In this document: positions 60,916 through 64,000 of the stretch, piece after piece
Layout: each line of letters opens with the position of its first letter
How positions within the stretch are numbered: the first letter of the stretch is position 1
DNA from: Streptomyces sp. AC555_RSS877
GTDB lineage: Bacteria > Actinomycetota > Actinomycetes > Streptomycetales > Streptomycetaceae
Assembly (NCBI RefSeq): GCF_019049245.1
Contig: NZ_JAGMUK010000040.1
Coordinates: forward strand, 549,524-613,523
Direction: 5' to 3'
Length of the DNA: 64,000 nucleotides
The notes under the pieces: generated by a model
What the model was told of the DNA's origin: nothing
The model's input: the letters and a program-made list of their open reading frames with translations, nothing else
Database searches by the model: none
Translations under genes and position numbers: made by a program

Positions 60916-61554
60916 GTGCGCGCCTCGGGCGCCACCGCCTGCCTCCTCGCCCTGCCCGCAGCGACGGCTCCCGACGCGGAAGCGCTGCCGCTTGACAAGG
61001 CCATCGCGGCCATCCCGCAGGCCGCCGAGTCCCGCACAGGTTACAGCCGAGCGACGTTCACTCATTGGAACGTGGGCGCCAAACCCGACGACGGATGTGA
61101 CACCCGCAATGAAGTCCTCGTGGCCGAAGCGGTCAGCGCACCGACGGTGGAGGCGGGGTGCAGGCTTCAGGGCGGCACATGGTGGTCCTACTACGACGCC
61201 AGAGAACTCGGCACCGCCGCCGGCCTGGACGTGGAACACATGATTCCGCTGGCCGAGGCATGGGAGTCGGGCGCTTCCCAGTGGACCGCCGCCCGGCGCG
61301 AGGCGTACGCCAACGATCTCGGTGACGCCCGTGCTCTGGTCGCCGTCTCGGCGGCGTCCCACCGCAGCAAGGGCGAGCAGGACCCCGCACAGTGGCTGCC
61401 GCCCAACGTCCAGGCGACCTGCCCCTACGTCATCGAGTGGACGGCCGTGAAACTGCGGTGGAAGCTCACCGCGGACACCGAGGAACGCGAGTCCCTCACC
61501 CGCCTCGCCGAAGGCTGCTCCGGCGCGACGGTCACGTACACCCCGGCCCCCTGA
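60916..61554 (+). CDS. Secreted HNH endonuclease family (DUF1524-like) protein
   Basis: A 212-residue nuclease-type protein. GLDVEHMIPLAEAWESGASQ carries the conserved His and Glu of the HNH/DUF1524 core, and SHRSKGEQDPAQWLP is the second half. Disulfide-forming Cys residues (GCDTRN, AGCRLQ, ATCPYV and EGCSGA) suggest export. The predicted signal (ACLLALPAATAPDAEA) lacks a basic start; the true N-terminus may be lost or begin upstream. It could digest extracellular DNA. Confidence 0.85.
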   Translation: MRASGATACLLALPAATAPDAEALPLDKAIAAIPQAAESRTGYSRATFTHWNVGAKPDDGCDTRNEVLVAEAVSAPTVEAGCRLQGGTWWSYYDARELGTAAGLDVEHMIPLAEAWESGASQWTAARREAYANDLGDARALVAVSAASHRSKGEQDPAQWLPPNVQATCPYVIEWTAVKLRWKLTADTEERESLTRLAEGCSGATVTYTPAP

Positions 61555-62218
61555 AGGCCCTGGCCGCTGTCGGCGATGAGTTCTCCGGCATCTGCCGTGG
61601 CGACGCAGAAGGGATACCGAAGCAGTCCTCGGCGGAGTCCTGACACGCCCCGGGGCCGGTCCGGGTCGTGCGGTTGACCCGATGCGAGAAGCCCCGGCTG
61701 GACGGGGGAGGCCAGCCGGGGCCGCACGCGGTGACATGCGGAGGGCGGTCGCCTCGCGGCGAAAGGCTCCGTGGGGCTTCAGCCGAACGATCTTCCCCAC
61801 GGGCGGGGGGTGAGGCCCGGGGACACTGTCCCCTCCGCAGCCACGTATAGGTGAACGGACAACCAACTCCCGTTGTTCCTTGCCCCTCCCGACAGCCGCT
61901 GTGAGCTCGGACACGCCCTGCGACGCGGGCAGTTGAGGAAGTCGGCGATGAACACGGCGAACTCGTCGGGGGAGGGCAGGCGGAGGCCGAGGTCTTCAGC
62001 CTTGTCCCGCTCGGATCCAGCGGTGTCTCCGACGTCGCCGAGGGCAGGCGCGGTCCTGGAAGCCGGAACCAGGATCCGGGTGCAGCGGGCTGATGTGATG
62101 GGCGGTTGAGCTGCCGATGGGGCCTTCCGTGTGGTGTGGGGCTGGTCCTGCAACCGGTCTGTGCGCGGACCGAGTCTTGGCATGCAGAACCGAATACCCC
62201 TCACGCGAGGAGATCCTC
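61555..62218. other. Intergenic with hairpin, otherwise featureless
   Basis: About 660 bp after the HNH gene. It holds the terminator at 61691-61722. The frames are short, Arg-rich and without family resemblance. Confidence 0.45.
61691..61722. terminator. Hairpin downstream of the HNH gene
   Basis: GCCCCGGCTGG and CCAGCCGGGGC pair perfectly (11 bp) around a 10-base G-rich loop. Confidence 0.6.
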
Positions 62219-62572
62219 TTGACTGCCACAGCCTTCGAGTCCGGCACTTTCGAGCCCGCCGCGGCGCAGGCCTTCTTCGACCCGTACTCCTGTGACCAGC
62301 CCGGCACCCCGGGCTGGGAGACGGCTTTGCAGTCCACGGAGGACGACTTCCTGCTGCCGCCGCCGGATCCCGCCCGGCGCCTCGACATCGCGATCGGCCC
62401 GCGCGACCGAAGGCGGCTGGACCTGCACGCCGCCCTCACCACGGCCGGCGTCCCGCCCCAGTTCGCGGACCGGGAAGCCATCGACCAGCTCAGCGCCCTG
62501 CCCGACAGCATCAACACCACCATCCAGCGCTGGATCCACCACACCACACAAGCCTGGTCCGCCACCCATTAG
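62219..62572 (+). CDS. Small protein of unknown function
   Basis: A 117-residue frame from TTG 62219, with GAGGAG upstream. It is acidic at first (FESGTFEPAAAQAFFDPYSC), then helical (RRRLDLHAALTTAGVPPQFA, DREAIDQLSALPDSINTTIQ). Codon bias is strong, so it is probably a true gene. No domain is recognised; a longer form from 62117 lacks a ribosome site. Confidence 0.55.
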   Translation: MTATAFESGTFEPAAAQAFFDPYSCDQPGTPGWETALQSTEDDFLLPPPDPARRLDIAIGPRDRRRLDLHAALTTAGVPPQFADREAIDQLSALPDSINTTIQRWIHHTTQAWSATH

Positions 62573-64000
62573 GCCAGCGGCCGCACCCAGCACGGCGCCG
62601 TTGCCTTCACGCTCCTTGGCTTCGGCAAACCCCGCCCAGGGACACCAGCTCGGCAGTCGCCGCCTCCACGATCACCTGCCTTGACGAGGATGCCGTGCGC
62701 TGCTTCCAGAGGGCCGCCACACCTTTCCGTCCGCATGCCGGCACCGACGCGATTGGCGGGCGACGGCGTCAGGGCATGACCGGCTGAGACATGTCCTGGC
62801 GCATCACCTGGATGGCCGTGCCTACGCGGGATCTGACGGGGCACCGGGCCTGCACGTGCCCGGGGTGCCAACTCCCCGAGGGATTCCGGATGCGTATGTG
62901 GGCGGGTGCCGCGGCCATCCCCGAGTCGGTTGCGGCGCCCGCCCTGCCTGCGCCTGCCGGCCTTCCGGCTGATCATTGCCTGGCAGACTCACCACATGCA
63001 CATGCGCCGTCCGCTGGGTACGGGTCCCAGCACCACTGAGGAGCGGTCTTCAATTGGCGACGCTCGCGGCCGTACGGCCGCGGAGCGGGCCGCCGACGAG
63101 TCGCTCGCCCCGGCCCGCGAGGACGAGGTGGGAAAGGCGCCGCCAGGCCGCCGCCCGCTGGGCACAGGAGGTGGCCGCTCCTCGGTATCACCCCCCGCGT
63201 CCGAGGGCCGGTCTGGGGAACGCCCGCGGCCGCGGGGGACCGACGTGGGATGACGGGCGGCCTGGCTTGGTGTCGAGCGCTCGGCAATGACCGCCCGGCA
63301 ACTCAGTCGATTCACGTCACTGCATCCCGGCATCTGCGAGCCGGCTGCCTGACGCGGGCGTGCCGGACTGAGTGGAGGTGGCCGCGGGGCGTCTGAGCGT
63401 GGCTGACCGGGAAGGCCGCGGGCGCCAGCGCTGCCGGTACGCGACGTCCCGCACGAATTCGTGTTCACCACCCGCCACCGGCTCGGCCGGCCCCCGGCGG
63501 CGCCTGACTGCGTCTTGCCCGCCCTGTCTTCCTGGGATTGTGGCCGGCTCTGTCTGGTGTTCGTCCTCCGTCACTGTTCGGTTCGCGGCTGATTATCTCG
63601 TCGTCGAGCGCGCGGAAATCTGTAGTGGCTGGAGTAGACATTGGGTGGTGGTGTGGTTATGGTTGCTCTCGTAGCTCAGAGAGACAGCAAGGCCTGGCAG
63701 ACACGAACTGCCGGTCAGCAGTACAGCAAGTCGCAGTTCGCAGGACGGTGCGGTGGTGGAGTTCCGGAGCCAGAGCGGTTGCAGGACGGCGACGGGACTG
63801 ACGGCCGGACCGGGTGGCCCGCAGTGATCAGGGGCCGCCGTGAGCAGGACCGCGGTTGACGCGGTGGCAGTACCCGCAGATGCAGTTCGCAGTAGAGCAG
63901 AAACAGCAGTTCGCAGTCCCCCGTTTGACAGGTAGTTGATCACTGAGGGAAGAACGGAGGAGCCCGCGCCATCAGGATCGCCCGGGCGGAAGTCTTGAAC
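62573..64000. other. Degenerate right end of the window
   Basis: About 1.4 kb with no intact gene. Near 63050-63170 two frames jointly suggest a broken helical protein (ERAADESLAPAREDEVGK, then RRQAAARWAQEVAAP). Near 63640-63950 the sequence is less GC-rich and contains three GCAGTTCGCAG repeats. GGAGGAG at 63956-63962 could be a ribosome site for a gene beyond the edge. Confidence 0.45.
63733..63916 (+). repeat. Three direct copies of GCAGTTCGCAG
   Basis: Copies are at 63733-63743, 63882-63892 and 63906-63916. They are identical, with the last two 24 bp apart. In one frame they encode QFA repeats (QMQFAVEQKQQFAVP). They may be protein-coding repeats of a broken gene or protein-binding sites. 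Confidence 0.6.

Noticed and set aside
63665..63700. tRNA-like GTAGCTCAG segment
   Set aside because: The acceptor and T arms do not follow; no cloverleaf can be drawn.

Overview
The window reads as chromosome from a Streptomyces-type actinomycete. G+C is high, third codon positions are nearly all G or C, GTG starts and short four-base overlaps are common, and the families present are typical of Streptomyces: ECF41 and ECF42 sigma factors, DGPF/YciI, ANTAR, MmyB-type XRE, DUF1996, DUF4232, RsbW-like ATPases and a ceb-like sugar operon. No rRNA, tRNA, CRISPR array, prophage or intact insertion sequence was seen. The gene order looks like accessory chromosome: many short operons, several regulator/target divergons, and a number of broken genes.

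Layout. 0-3 kb: end of a holin-X-like gene, a YihY/BrkB membrane protein and a secreted serine hydrolase. 3-9 kb: a GntR regulator beside a frameshifted extradiol dioxygenase, then a small protein + polyprenyl synthase + MpaB-family oxygenase operon, and an FAD ferredoxin reductase with an ArsR/SufR-like regulator. 9.8-12 kb: a divergent DUF2231 / small membrane protein / folE / DUF488 unit. 12-13.2 kb: decayed genes, a MerR-type operator relic and a histidine-kinase remnant. 13.2-16.7 kb: YciI-ECF42 pair, a nucleotidyltransferase-fold protein and a HAD-like protein. 16.7-26.6 kb: carbohydrate block (LacI regulator with two operators, ABC sugar importer, GH1 beta-glucosidase, APC permease, ThuA plus Gfo/Idh/MocA oxidoreductase). 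27-31.4 kb: MarR/NAD(P)H-binding divergon and small stress or unknown genes. 31.4-38 kb: hydrolase relic, pectate lyase, sulfite oxidase, hemerythrin and an ECF41 sigma factor.

38.2-44.6 kb holds the most unusual locus. A trypsin-like protease fused to an alpha/beta-hydrolase, a fatty-acid alpha-dioxygenase/cyclooxygenase-like haem protein and a leishmanolysin-like zinc protease lie on the minus strand, divergent from a caspase-family protease. Active-site residues are visible in all four, and the first two are separated by one base.

45-64 kb: a secreted DUF1996 protein, a partner-switching set (PP2C phosphatase, STAS antagonist and three RsbW-like ATPases) with a GAF-ANTAR regulator, an MmyB-type regulator and two SDR enzymes, a Y-family polymerase-like protein behind a LexA-like box, GlsB, a cold-shock protein and a secreted HNH nuclease. 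The last 1.4 kb is mostly degenerate and carries short direct repeats.
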